Positions 20,157 through 30,172 of a stretch of 64,000 nt of DNA are shown here, piece after piece. Each line of letters begins with the position of its first letter. The first letter of the stretch is position 1. The notes under the pieces are model-generated. The model ran no database searches. It was not told where the DNA came from and was given only the letters and a program-made list of their open reading frames with translations. Origin of the DNA: JAZKBN01 sp040388605 (lineage in GTDB: Bacteria > Bacteroidota > Bacteroidia > Cytophagales > Flexibacteraceae); assembly GCA_040388605.1 (NCBI GenBank), contig JAZKBN010000038.1:57349-121348 (forward strand), given 5' to 3'. A program made the translations under genes and the position numbers.

Positions 20157-21803
20157 TTATTTTTCCCTTATTTCAACTTCTGTTCTGCGATTCCTGCGCC
20201 TGCCTTCAGCTGTTTTATTTGCCGCCGCCGGATTTTGCATTCCTTTACCAATTGTCCGAATGCGGTCTGCTTCAATGCCGCTGCTTTCGAGCCAGGATTT
20301 AATTGTTTCCGCCCGCAGGTTCGATATCCTTTCATTTACATCGGCGCTTCCTATGCTGTCGGTATGGCCGTAAACAAAGAGGTTGGCATGAGGTCTTAAT
20401 TTCAGGTATTCCAGCAAGCCTGTCATTGTTTTTTCCGATGCTTTATTTAAATCCCACTTATTAAAGGGGAACAATATCCGGAAATTGCCTTTTACATTGG
20501 GAAATGCCTTATAGAGATGCTCTGAATAAACTTTGCGCTCATTTTCAGGGCGTTTTTCCAACACTTTTTCCTCGTCGCTTTTTTCGCCGGGAACGTGCTC
20601 TTTCATCAGCCTCAGGTTTTCAGCCCTGAGCCTTGAAACTTCTTCGCGCAGGCTTTTTACAAAAGCGGTATCAGGGCAGTCATGTAAAATATCCGGAACA
20701 GGTACAGCTGCCTTTTCAGGAGTAAAATGGCTCAGGCTTTGCCTGAATGCCTGCCTGGCGCTGTCGTTCTTTAAGGGAATATTGTTAGCAAGGGCCTTTA
20801 CAGTTACAAGGCTGTCCAGTTTACGTTCAAGCGCAGCTATTTCATCGGCATCGCTCAAGGTTACCCTGAACAGGTCGCAAAGGCCCTTTGTGCTGCCGCT
20901 GTCAGATGAGTAAAGGGCATATTGGCGATTGGGGGCAATTCTGAAATACGCGTCGAACCCGGTGCTGTTTACATTGGGTCCCAGGTTTTCAGGAACGCTC
21001 CAGTGCCTGTAGGTAGAATCTAACCGCTTGGTCCTGAATATATCAGCGGCGCCTAAACCCTTATGGCCTGTGCTTGAGAAATAAAGGGTTATACCATCCT
21101 CGTCCATCCAGGGCGCGAATTCTATTCCTGCAGTATTTACAACGGTGCCCAAAGAAAACGGTATAGTATAACCGCCGGTGTCTTTTTTGAATGCCACATA
21201 CAGGTCTTCGTTGTTGGCCTGAACAGGATTAAAGTGCTTTGATGAAGCAGATATGTGGGAACCGGGTGCGCCTTTAACTGCAATTACTTTGGGGCAGCTG
21301 ATAAACAAAACGCTTTCATCGGCACCCATGCAATAGCCTGAATACCCGGCGTGCGGGCTGAAACCTTCCACCTTCATTACCTTCGGTACCGACCATTTTC
21401 CTGCGAAATTCATTGAATAAGAAACCCCCGGCGCCATCAGCTTAGGCTTAGGCGAGTACCTGTTATCGAGGTAGAGCATTCGCCCCCCGGCCGATACATG
21501 GAAAATGGCATTGTCCTGGTAATTATTTATTGGCGAAGGCATAGCCTTTGGCTTTTCCCAAACATTTTTCTTCGCAATATGGCTTACCCAAATATCCTGG
21601 CCGCCTTCTTTTCCGCCCGTGTTTTCTGAATACAGGCCGCGTACAAAATAGAGGGTTTTACCATCGGGTGTAAATACAGGCTGCAACTCATCTGCATCGG
21701 TATTAAAATCAGAACCCAGGCGTTTTCGTTCGCTGAATTTTTGGGCGCTTACCGTTTGTGTAACACAGGCGGCAAGCAGCAAGCTTAAAATAATTTTATA
21801 CAT
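20157..21803 (-). CDS. PD40-repeat and OmpA-domain outer membrane protein (PorE-like)
   Basis: 548 residues. A signal peptide (MYKIILSLLLAACVTQTVSA) precedes WD40-like PD40 beta-propeller repeats (about residues 35-320, e.g. DELQPVFTPDGKTLYFVRG and GIEFAPWMDEDGITLYFSS). A helical linker with a coiled stretch (VKSLREEVSRLRAENLRLMKE, about 370-410) follows. The last part (about 440-548) is an OmpA-like peptidoglycan-binding domain (PFNKWDLNK ... GHTDSIGSADVNERISNLRA ... GRRRNRRTEVEIR). The layout resembles the T9SS accessory protein PorE but lacks an obvious TPR region. It is the last gene of a leftward cluster with a type B T9SS adhesin and PorP/SprF, so a role in anchoring that system to peptidoglycan is likely. 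Confidence 0.87.
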   Translation of the reverse strand: MYKIILSLLLAACVTQTVSAQKFSERKRLGSDFNTDADELQPVFTPDGKTLYFVRGLYSENTGGKEGGQDIWVSHIAKKNVWEKPKAMPSPINNYQDNAIFHVSAGGRMLYLDNRYSPKPKLMAPGVSYSMNFAGKWSVPKVMKVEGFSPHAGYSGYCMGADESVLFISCPKVIAVKGAPGSHISASSKHFNPVQANNEDLYVAFKKDTGGYTIPFSLGTVVNTAGIEFAPWMDEDGITLYFSSTGHKGLGAADIFRTKRLDSTYRHWSVPENLGPNVNSTGFDAYFRIAPNRQYALYSSDSGSTKGLCDLFRVTLSDADEIAALERKLDSLVTVKALANNIPLKNDSARQAFRQSLSHFTPEKAAVPVPDILHDCPDTAFVKSLREEVSRLRAENLRLMKEHVPGEKSDEEKVLEKRPENERKVYSEHLYKAFPNVKGNFRILFPFNKWDLNKASEKTMTGLLEYLKLRPHANLFVYGHTDSIGSADVNERISNLRAETIKSWLESSGIEADRIRTIGKGMQNPAAANKTAEGRRRNRRTEVEIREK

Positions 21804-21883
21804 ACGGGTTACCGTTATTTTCCTCGGATTTCAATTACAAGGAAGGGTGTATATACAAGACGTATAATATAATAAATATAAAA

Positions 21884-21915
21884 CAGCAGAATCAGGCTAC
21901 AGCTGCAGCCTGATT
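21884..21915 (-). terminator. hairpin between porP/sprF and the OmpA gene
   Basis: A perfect 9 bp stem (21890-21898 with 21907-21915) lies a few bases after the PorP stop. On the minus strand CTGCTGTTTTATA follows. It may act as a partial terminator that lowers expression of the downstream OmpA gene. Confidence 0.55.
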
Positions 21916-21919
21916 GGCT

Positions 21920-22945
21920 TTAATTCCAGAATTTACCCTGGTCGTAAGATTTATGCATATAGCCTTTAAGCCTGTATCCTAAAACAATTTCATGGGTTCC
22001 GAAACTCTGCATGGTTAAACCGCTTGTGTTTTGGTCGTAGCTGTAACCCAGCATTAAATCGGGCAAAATATTTAGTCCGCCCATTATGCTTACGCTGTTT
22101 CCAAATCTAAGACTGCCGCCAATCCAATAATTGTTTTGGTAGCGTGCAATTGCATTTAAATCGAAGCTTGGGTCTGCGCTTTGGGTGCTTCGCAGCATTA
22201 CGCTTGGTACAATGCTTATTTCGTCAGTGGCTGCAATATTGTATCCGGCTGTTGCATATATATGCGGGTAAATCAGGTTATTCAGCTTTACTGATTTGTC
22301 GGTAAAATTCCAGCCCGAAGGCGCAAGCTGTTGCCCGGCGACCCCCATATAGAAGTTATTCCCTGAAAGCCATACGCCACCTGAAATCTCGGGCTGAATT
22401 ACAGACGGGTTCCCGTTCAGCATAATGTCATTATAATTTTCAGGCTTCAGCCTGGCTGAATTCAGGGCATATTGCGTTACCCCTAAACCTGTGCCCGCTG
22501 AAATTTGCCAATCGGCATTAATGGCATAATGATAGGCATAAGTCAGCTGCCCGGTTGTTGAGCCAAGACCGGCAAACCTGTCGAACAAAATCACGAAACC
22601 AACTCCATGGTGGCTCCTGAAGCTTAAATCGCGGTTACGAACGGCTTTTTTAAGCTTAAGTGCCTGTTCGCCTGCCTTACCACGTATGGGCAAGCCGTAG
22701 GTCTCACTTTGCTCACGCTTCCTGAAGCTGAAATTACCTGTGAGGTAAAAGCTCTCGGCGGGATTTTCTATGGCAATATTGTATTGCCCCCTGCCGCCCA
22801 GCCTGAACTCTGAACCATAGTTTTGCCCGCTTAGTGCCGGGTTTAGCAGGAAATTATTTTGGTTATACTGTGTAACCAATGGCCGCTGTTGAGCATAAGA
22901 TGCGCATGCGGCAAATAAGAGCGATATTATGAGCAGACTACGCAT
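21920..22945 (-). CDS. PorP/SprF family T9SS membrane protein
   Basis: 341 residues with signal peptide MRSLLIISLLFAACASYAQ. The mature start QQRPLVTQYNQNNFLLNPALSG is the family hallmark. Repeating amphipathic beta strands through to the C-terminus fit an outer membrane beta-barrel of the PorP/SprF family. The usual length is 300-340 residues, so it is intact. SprF-type proteins help export the partner giant type B protein through T9SS to the surface. The start codon overlaps the stop of the upstream adhesin gene (TAATG at 22947-22943), so the two are probably translationally coupled and made as a pair. Confidence 0.92.
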   Translation of the reverse strand: MRSLLIISLLFAACASYAQQRPLVTQYNQNNFLLNPALSGQNYGSEFRLGGRGQYNIAIENPAESFYLTGNFSFRKREQSETYGLPIRGKAGEQALKLKKAVRNRDLSFRSHHGVGFVILFDRFAGLGSTTGQLTYAYHYAINADWQISAGTGLGVTQYALNSARLKPENYNDIMLNGNPSVIQPEISGGVWLSGNNFYMGVAGQQLAPSGWNFTDKSVKLNNLIYPHIYATAGYNIAATDEISIVPSVMLRSTQSADPSFDLNAIARYQNNYWIGGSLRFGNSVSIMGGLNILPDLMLGYSYDQNTSGLTMQSFGTHEIVLGYRLKGYMHKSYDQGKFWN

Positions 22946-25900
22946 TATCTTATCAGGGTTATGGTTCCAACAATGGGGGCATCGCCCGGTTTTAAAACTA
23001 TTTTATACAGGTATCCGCCGGATGGCAGCTTAACGCCCTTATAGGTACCGTCCCATGCTTCCTTATAGCCCGTCGACTCGAAAATGGTTTCATTCCACCT
23101 GTTGTAGATGGTTACCATGCATTCAGGGTAAAGCTGCACTTTGCCTATGTTCCAAACCTCATTTGCCACATCGGCATTGGGCGTAAATACATTATACAGG
23201 TCAATTTTGTTGTCTACTGTAATTATTAAACGGTCTTCTGAAACGCAGCCGCCCTTGCCTTTTACTGTTTCAATAAGCTCATAAACACCTTCGTCTGCAA
23301 CAAACTCAGCGCTGTCAAACGGCGATTTCTGGGTGATATTATACTTGCCGCTTGCGCCGGAAAGAGTCCAGATAACGGTGTCGGTTCCGGCATTGGGGAG
23401 TTTAATTATATGGTCAGAGAAAATTACAGTGTCAGGACCCGCATCAGCATGCGGATCTGGGTTTACAGTAAATTTCCTGCTGCTTCGCAAGCCCTGGCAC
23501 GTAGATATTATGCCGGCAACTTCTATTTTCCAAACACCGGTAATTTTCCTGTTTATCCACTGGTCCAGGTTAACTGAAGCAGATGTATAATCAAGTATAA
23601 TTAAAGAGTCATCAGGTCTTCTGAGGTGCCAACTATAGTAAACACCTGATTGTACTGGTGTTGAAACACTTAGGCTTTGGTCGGCGCAGGCATTGGTATC
23701 AAGCAGGAGCACCGGTTCAGGCAAAGTGGGTTGTAAAATAAACCTGTGGGATGCTGAGGTTGGCGGGCAGGTTGAGGTCGGATTCGATACTGTCCAGGTA
23801 AGCTTGTATGAAACCCCGGCTGTACCGAAGAACGTTGTTTTTGGGTCGGCATCATTAATAAATGTTCCGCCGGTTATCGGGTCGCTTGTCCACTTGCCTG
23901 TTTCACCAAGCTCAGGAAAACTACCGTTCAGGGCTCCGCCTCCGCCGCAAATTGAAAGATCGGGTCCTACAGTTGCTATACTTACGGCAGGGTTAACGCG
24001 GTAGTTAACTTTAACTGTTTCGCCTCGGCAGCCGAGGCGTTCAATGTAAACAGAGTCACTGTAATTGCCCGGCGCTAATCTGCCGAAGAAAATTTGGTCT
24101 GATGTAATGCCCGGGTGTGCCGGCCACCTGTATTCATTACCGGATCCGCCGGATGCAAATAAAGTTACCGGTTCATTTCCGCAATAAACAAGTTGGGTAG
24201 TGAGCCCTGCTTTGGGAACCATGCTGCCAATTGTTATTGCAACAGTTGCCGAAAGGGCAGGGCAATTACCGGGTGCTGTATATGTCCATTTGAGGTTATA
24301 AACGGCGCCGGGGGTACCGGTAAAGAGGGCGTTATTATCCTGTATATCAGAGAATGAGCCACCTGCGCCGCTTACAATGCTCCATTTGCCAATCCTTGGC
24401 GCTTCGGCAGCTAAGGCCGAAAGCCTGATTGACTCGCCGTTGCATGAGGCTTTTGGAGGCCCTGCATCAGGTGTAAGGGCACCCAACACGGTTACTGTTA
24501 CAGGTATCCTGGTGCTTGGGCAAATGCCATCGTTCAGTGCCGATATGTAGAATACAGTTGTACCCTGTACAACCGGGGCAGGGAATATGCTTGACCTGCT
24601 GTTGGCTACCAGGGTTCCGCCGGTTGGCTGGCTGTAAAGGTTATAGCTTGTGCCGTTCAGGCCCCATACTGTAATAATACTTTGCCCGGGCTCACAGAGG
24701 TAGCTTGCTCTTACACTGTCTATTACAGGCTTGGCGGTTATATTAACCTCAATAATATTCGGCGTACTTCGGCAGGTTCCTTTTACGGATGTAAGGTAAT
24801 AAAAGCCCCTTCCGGCAGAGAGCGTAATTGAGGGCCTTATGCCGGTTCCCAAAAGTTGCCCGTTCCTGTCGGCCCATTCATAATTATAATCAGGCCGGGG
24901 GCTAAGCACCTCCAGGAATGCCCCTGCGCCTTCGCATGCATCAATGGAATTGGCCTGCGGAACCTCTAAAACTGTTGTTCTTACAATTATGCGCGATGTT
25001 GGGCTGGGGCACCCGGCAATGCTGTAAGCAGATACGTACAGGGTATCAATTGTATCGCGGGGCGTGAACTGGTAAACCGGTTCGCGGGTATCTCCAATGG
25101 AGTCAAGCCTGATACCTGTCTTTTGGTACCAAATATAGCCTGCCGGTATTTGCGTGCTGCCGGGCCTTACTTCAATGCGACCCCTTGCTCCTGCGCAAAT
25201 CAGGGTGTCAACAGGTACACGGGGGGCTGCGGGTGCAGTAAATGCGGTTATGTAAACAGGCATTCTTGGTCCTTCGCAGCCGGCGCTGTTAACGTAAGCA
25301 AAAAATACGGTATCGGTGCTTGTAACAGGGTACTGCATGTGTGCCACCGTAAATGATAATGCCGGGGTCAGGTCGTTTCTGTGCAGGTAGAAATTGCCGC
25401 TAAAATCGCTGCTCATGTTGCTGAAGCTTGCACGCATGTTACCGGCGCTGCCTCCTATGCAAGGCATTGTAATTTCATCAATTACAGGACCGTTAGGCGG
25501 ATATATAGGGCTTACAATTACCGGTGTCCTTTGGCTTTCGCAGCTTTGCTGCACATTGCTTACGTAATACAGCATGGGCTGTCCGTTTGGTGTAACAGGC
25601 AAGGCAGGCCCATGGTAATTAAATGCCGAGTCGGAGTCGTAGTTAAGGTACCAGTTCCATAAATTATCACCCGGGTTTACGGGTATGCGAGCATTGCCCA
25701 CAATCGCGTTGCAGAGATTTACAAGTATTGTATTTTCTGATGGCGGACGCACATTGGTTTTAAAAATGGCGTGCACCTCGGCGGTTTGGCTTTCACAGCC
25801 AATATCATTTACTACTTTTACCAGGAAATTTTCGCTGCCGCCTACTGCTACATTAATAACTGAATCTGAAGGGTTTGGCAGTTCATTTCCCAGGTTATCT

Positions 25901-28900
25901 GTCCAGATGAAACGCCTGTTCCTAAGCCTGCTCGACGCACTTAGCGTAATTGTTCCTGCTTTGCAGAAGAAAACAGTGTCAGGGGCTGTAGGAGAAGGCG
26001 GGAGTGTGCTTAAGCTTATAGAAACCGAAACCCGTTGACTTTCACAGGGGCCAATCTGATAGCTTACAAACCATTGCGTATTCCCGCTTACCTGGGGCCC
26101 TGTTATGGTATCGGTAAGTGAAGTGGCTATGGGTTCAATTGAAGTTGCTGTCTGCCAGAGTAAAAACCTTGTTGCGTTTGCCGGCGCGTTAACATAAACA
26201 GCGGCATTGCCCGGCCCGCAGCGTGTGGCCGTAGTAACTATAGGCGGCGGCGGCAGGTTAATCAGGGTAAGATTTACAGGAACCCGGGCGCTGGTGCATT
26301 TTTCACCGCTTCGGGCCAAAACATAAAGCCTCTGGTTGGCCAAAACCTGCAGCGTGTAGCTTGGTGTTGCTGATATAGCTAATGCGCTGCCGCCAACAGG
26401 TTGATCGTACCATTCGTAAATAAAGCCGGGTCCGGGGTTTTGTACACTTATTGTGAGTGCAGCTGCGCTGCAGATAGTTGTATCACGCACAATGGGGTTT
26501 TCAGGTAGCGAATCTACCTGCACATGCAGGCGAATTCGGCCGCTTTCGCAGGCGTGTTCAATGAGTCCGCTTACAAAATAAGAGGTGTTTGCATTAGCAT
26601 TTACTGTAAATGTTCCTGTTTGTGATTCATGTATTACAGAATCGCCAATGTCGCCGTTATACCAACGATAGGTAGCGCCGGCAGGAAGCCCGGAAGCCTG
26701 TAAGGTTATTTGCCTGCTGCCGCAAATGATTGTATCGCGGGCTGTTGGTTTGGCTACATTAGGCAGAACCTGCACAATAATTTCTTTACGAGGTCCTTCA
26801 CAGTCGAGGCCGGAAAGAGCAGATACATAAAATGTATCTATGCGGTTCAGCGGCTTCGTAATATAAACACCTGAAACAGATTCAGCAATCAGCGAATCGC
26901 CGATTGCTGAATTGTAAATATTATAATAATGGCCTCTTGTGCCGTTCAATACCTTAATAGTGGCCGAGGAACCATCGCAAACAGTATCAGAAATAAGAAC
27001 CGGGGGGCCTGGTATAGGATAAACAGAAATAGTTGCCAAAGCCTTGGTGCTGAAACAATTAATGTTTCCCTTAGCCACATAAACTACCCGGCTGCTTGAA
27101 ATTCCCGGAATGTTAAGCTGCGCGCCCGATGCAAAGGGCGTATCATCGTTAAAGTTATTGAACCAGAAATATTCTTCATCAGGGTCTCCGCCGCTTGCAC
27201 TAACCCTGGCTGTGCCGCCAACGCAAACTGAATCGTTATGAGCCTGTGGGGCCGGGGCTAAAGGTAATACGGTAATATTTACACGCTGAACAGGAGATTC
27301 ACATCCTATTTTGGAACGATATCTCAGGTAAAATTTACTGTCGACAACTATCTGGGGAGAATAGGTATTGCCGGCTATTTTAATGGTATCAGTTGCTGCG
27401 CTGTCGTTAAACCAAATGTATATGCCCCCTGTTGTATCTATGGTTGGCACCAGGCGAACAACCCTGGGGCTGCATATTCCTGTATCAGGTAAAAAAATGG
27501 GCCCGGGCAACGGAGTAACTACCGCATACACCGGTTTCCTGGCAGTTGATTTACAATCTATATCAGTTGTGTAGCTGAGATAGAATTTTGTGGTTGTGGT
27601 AATTTCAGGTGTATAAATTGAACTGCTGCCTCCGGTGGCAACTTCTGTATCTGAAGTTGAATCCGGGTACAATAAGAGGCTTCCTAATATTGGGTGGGTT
27701 TCAAATTTAACACTGCCTTTAAAGCATACTGAATCCTGTCTTACTAATGCCGGAACAGTATCAGGATAACCGGTAATTATTGCCCTTATTCTTGATGCCT
27801 TGCTTTCGCAGGTTGTTTTCGGAACATACCCAGTAACATAAAAAGTTTTGTTTATACTGAATGTATCAATATAAGTGGCAGTGGTAATGCTCGGAATGAG
27901 GTTAGTCAGGGCTGAATCTGAGTACCAATGAAAATTAATTCTGCCGGTATCATTTGTATAAACGTTTAGTTGTATAACTCCCGGGTTGCATCGAAGGCCG
28001 TCTGCGGTAATAGGCCGGCTGGGTTTTTTATGCATTTTCACAACCATCGGGAAGGGTGAGGTGGTTGTGCAATTGGTGCCTTTCCTGACAACGCGAAGCG
28101 TAATAACACCATCATTCACAAACTTATGCCTGAAGGTATCGGCCGATGCAAAATGAATGGTAGATGGCCTGTTGTTTTGGTCCCTGTAGTCAAGCTGGGG
28201 CAAATAGTCGAATCCTTCAAGGTGAGGCAGCTGAACCTGTACCACGCGGTTTGAATCGCATATATGCAGGGTATCAGTATAAATATAGTCGGGTACCGGG
28301 TAAAACCGGATTTTAACCGGTTGCCTGCGAGATTCGCATGCTCCGGCATAGTTAGATACGTATATAATTGTATCAGCTATTACGGGTAATGTAAGAGATT
28401 GCCCCGTATAAAACGGGCTTCCTCCGGTTGCCGAGCTGTACCAGTTCAGGTCAAGCGCTCCTGCGCGCGGAAATATCATTATAGTGTCCGGTACCCCGGC
28501 CGTTTGTTGGCAGGATTCATAATCATCGAATTCAGGGGCGGGCAGGGGAGCAGTATATGCTAATGCCAAAGGTGTACCAGTCGTTGATACGGTTAGCGGC
28601 AAATCGGCAATAATATCTCCTTCCTCTGCATCACCCACACCGAAACCGCCTATCGATGTCCAGCCTTCGCTTCCCGTTGCAGGTAATTGGTAATAAGCTA
28701 TGGAGGCCGCATTTGCAATTCTGTTTGCATTAATCATTCCCGCCCAATACAGGTGCACATTTACACGTGCCGCATTATCGGTCAGCGATGTAATTTTCCA
28801 GTATTCTGAATTTTCAACCGAACATATAGTCTCAAGACCGGGCAAAGTGAGATTGGTATTGAAACCGTTGGCATTCGGGTCCAGGTTAAAGTAGTTAACA

Positions 28901-29676
28901 CTGAACTTTTCGGCTCTGCCCGTCCCGTAGCTTAAATTAACTGTGCGCCTGAGCATTCCGCTCAAATCTCCTAAAGGCACATCTATTGAATAGGGCTGTC
29001 CGCCTGTTAACACAACTGCGTTGCCGAAAATATAGCCGCCGCCTGTTAAAACAACCGGGTTTTCTGCTGAAGGTGTAAAAACTACCGGGAAAGCCTGCGC
29101 ATCAAGGTATCCGTTAGTAAATGTAATTTGGTTGTTAATATATATTGAATCGTTTAGCGTGGTAAGGCCTGCGATAGGGTTGTCAATGTTAAGATTCCAA
29201 AAGCTCTCCCTGCGCCCGCTTGTCGATAAATTATCAAGGTCTTTAAATACAACGGTTCCTCCCCCGGCCCTAAAGCCTGTTTCCCCGCCCAGGTTATTCC
29301 AAACTGAGCCTACTTCTAAAATGCTGCCTGACTGTGTTGCGGAAACATCGCTTCCCATATTCAGCAGGGCGCCGGCAGATATTTGCATGCCCCGATTTAC
29401 TGAGAGGCTTTTCCCTGTTCCTACAATATTAAGCCTTCCGCTTAAAATGCAGAGCGAATCGCAAAACGAAGCCGAAGTAACAGTTGCCGTATTGGATGAA
29501 AAATTTATTATAACAATGTCAGATGCTGTTGGTACGCGCGCCGGTGTCCAGTTTTGGGCGGTGTTCCAATCTGAAGAGCTGTTCCCGTTCCAGTTAAGTG
29601 TCTGCGATACTACAGGTTTAATACAGGAAAACAGGATAATAGAAATCAAAAATGCCTGAAAGTATATTTTTCTCAT
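22945..29676 (-). CDS. giant Ig-like adhesin with T9SS type B (gliding motility-associated) C-terminus
   Basis: 2243 residues. A signal peptide (MRKIYFQAFLISIILFSCIKPVVSQ) is followed by a beta-solenoid-like N-domain (ARVPTASDIVIINFSSNTATV). More than fifteen Ig-like modules of roughly 80 residues come next, many marked by C-E-S-x-R-x-P-V near their ends and an incoming FYVSAL or WYNS. The last 90 or so residues (IDLYNVFTPNADVANEVWNI ... VTIYNRWNETIFESTGY ... WDGTYKGVKLPSGGYLYKI) are the CHU_C type B sorting domain. Type B cargo usually stays surface-bound and needs a cognate PorP/SprF, which is encoded next with a 1-base overlap. An SprB-like adhesin in gliding or attachment is an inference. 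Confidence 0.92.
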   Translation of the reverse strand: MRKIYFQAFLISIILFSCIKPVVSQTLNWNGNSSSDWNTAQNWTPARVPTASDIVIINFSSNTATVTSASFCDSLCILSGRLNIVGTGKSLSVNRGMQISAGALLNMGSDVSATQSGSILEVGSVWNNLGGETGFRAGGGTVVFKDLDNLSTSGRRESFWNLNIDNPIAGLTTLNDSIYINNQITFTNGYLDAQAFPVVFTPSAENPVVLTGGGYIFGNAVVLTGGQPYSIDVPLGDLSGMLRRTVNLSYGTGRAEKFSVNYFNLDPNANGFNTNLTLPGLETICSVENSEYWKITSLTDNAARVNVHLYWAGMINANRIANAASIAYYQLPATGSEGWTSIGGFGVGDAEEGDIIADLPLTVSTTGTPLALAYTAPLPAPEFDDYESCQQTAGVPDTIMIFPRAGALDLNWYSSATGGSPFYTGQSLTLPVIADTIIYVSNYAGACESRRQPVKIRFYPVPDYIYTDTLHICDSNRVVQVQLPHLEGFDYLPQLDYRDQNNRPSTIHFASADTFRHKFVNDGVITLRVVRKGTNCTTTSPFPMVVKMHKKPSRPITADGLRCNPGVIQLNVYTNDTGRINFHWYSDSALTNLIPSITTATYIDTFSINKTFYVTGYVPKTTCESKASRIRAIITGYPDTVPALVRQDSVCFKGSVKFETHPILGSLLLYPDSTSDTEVATGGSSSIYTPEITTTTKFYLSYTTDIDCKSTARKPVYAVVTPLPGPIFLPDTGICSPRVVRLVPTIDTTGGIYIWFNDSAATDTIKIAGNTYSPQIVVDSKFYLRYRSKIGCESPVQRVNITVLPLAPAPQAHNDSVCVGGTARVSASGGDPDEEYFWFNNFNDDTPFASGAQLNIPGISSSRVVYVAKGNINCFSTKALATISVYPIPGPPVLISDTVCDGSSATIKVLNGTRGHYYNIYNSAIGDSLIAESVSGVYITKPLNRIDTFYVSALSGLDCEGPRKEIIVQVLPNVAKPTARDTIICGSRQITLQASGLPAGATYRWYNGDIGDSVIHESQTGTFTVNANANTSYFVSGLIEHACESGRIRLHVQVDSLPENPIVRDTTICSAAALTISVQNPGPGFIYEWYDQPVGGSALAISATPSYTLQVLANQRLYVLARSGEKCTSARVPVNLTLINLPPPPIVTTATRCGPGNAAVYVNAPANATRFLLWQTATSIEPIATSLTDTITGPQVSGNTQWFVSYQIGPCESQRVSVSISLSTLPPSPTAPDTVFFCKAGTITLSASSRLRNRRFIWTDNLGNELPNPSDSVINVAVGGSENFLVKVVNDIGCESQTAEVHAIFKTNVRPPSENTILVNLCNAIVGNARIPVNPGDNLWNWYLNYDSDSAFNYHGPALPVTPNGQPMLYYVSNVQQSCESQRTPVIVSPIYPPNGPVIDEITMPCIGGSAGNMRASFSNMSSDFSGNFYLHRNDLTPALSFTVAHMQYPVTSTDTVFFAYVNSAGCEGPRMPVYITAFTAPAAPRVPVDTLICAGARGRIEVRPGSTQIPAGYIWYQKTGIRLDSIGDTREPVYQFTPRDTIDTLYVSAYSIAGCPSPTSRIIVRTTVLEVPQANSIDACEGAGAFLEVLSPRPDYNYEWADRNGQLLGTGIRPSITLSAGRGFYYLTSVKGTCRSTPNIIEVNITAKPVIDSVRASYLCEPGQSIITVWGLNGTSYNLYSQPTGGTLVANSRSSIFPAPVVQGTTVFYISALNDGICPSTRIPVTVTVLGALTPDAGPPKASCNGESIRLSALAAEAPRIGKWSIVSGAGGSFSDIQDNNALFTGTPGAVYNLKWTYTAPGNCPALSATVAITIGSMVPKAGLTTQLVYCGNEPVTLFASGGSGNEYRWPAHPGITSDQIFFGRLAPGNYSDSVYIERLGCRGETVKVNYRVNPAVSIATVGPDLSICGGGGALNGSFPELGETGKWTSDPITGGTFINDADPKTTFFGTAGVSYKLTWTVSNPTSTCPPTSASHRFILQPTLPEPVLLLDTNACADQSLSVSTPVQSGVYYSWHLRRPDDSLIILDYTSASVNLDQWINRKITGVWKIEVAGIISTCQGLRSSRKFTVNPDPHADAGPDTVIFSDHIIKLPNAGTDTVIWTLSGASGKYNITQKSPFDSAEFVADEGVYELIETVKGKGGCVSEDRLIITVDNKIDLYNVFTPNADVANEVWNIGKVQLYPECMVTIYNRWNETIFESTGYKEAWDGTYKGVKLPSGGYLYKIVLKPGDAPIVGTITLIR

Positions 29677-30116
29677 GCTTAAATAATTTGGCCGATATAA
29701 ACTCCTGATAAAATTGCAATGCTGTTGAAAACAGACAATGTATAATGCCTGCAGGTTGCCTGATAAATTAAAACCGGGGCCGGGCGCTGTACAATTTTAA
29801 CCGATGCTTAATCTTAAGATTTAAATATCTGTTTAGAATATTGCGGGCAAAAAGCCGTAATTTTTATAAAGTATTAAATATCAATGATATAAAACTTTGG
29901 CACCTAATCATTCGGATGTGTTTTAGATTAAACATCCTTACCCGGAACTGCGGGAATCGTTCATTTGACGTTTGCGCGATTCAAATATATAAAAGTATGG
30001 TTGGTACCAAAAAAATTATATTCACTGTTGCTGTTAATTACCTGTTTTCCTGTTAATAAAATTCAGGAATTAAATTTTAAGCGTGTTTTTTTTACGGCCT
30101 GAATAAAAAAACGGCT
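29677..30116. other. intergenic region between the adhesin and the arsR operon
   Basis: About 440 AT-rich bases between divergent genes. The promoter of the 9.5 kb leftward adhesin cluster must lie here, but I see no clear TAnnTTTG element for it. The 71-codon frame at 29841-30056 shows no features. Confidence 0.4.
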
Positions 30117-30118
30117 CT

Positions 30119-30153
30119 TTTGTTGTGAAACCAAAAGGTTTCATATACATTTG
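30119..30153 (+). promoter_or_regulatory. arsR promoter
   Basis: TACATTTG at 30146-30153 matches the Bacteroidota -7 consensus, with TTTG at 30119-30122 as a -33 element (23 bp apart). Operator 1 sits between the two elements and operator 2 covers the predicted start of transcription. Confidence 0.6.
30127..30142. promoter_or_regulatory. operator 1, palindromic ArsR-type site
   Basis: GAAACC-AAAA-GGTTTC is a perfect 6+4+6 palindrome in the promoter of the arsR-type gene at 30173. Its AACC-N4-GGTT core recurs at 30155-30166 and twice before the second arsR operon. Confidence 0.7.
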
Positions 30154-30168
30154 CAACCATAAGGTTTC
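30153..30168. promoter_or_regulatory. operator 2, palindromic ArsR-type site
   Basis: The AACC-ATAA-GGTT core at 30155-30166 is centred 26 bp from operator 1 and lies right after the -7 element, five bases before the ATG at 30173. Binding here would block transcription, which suggests autorepression. Confidence 0.65.
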
Positions 30169-30172
30169 ATAT

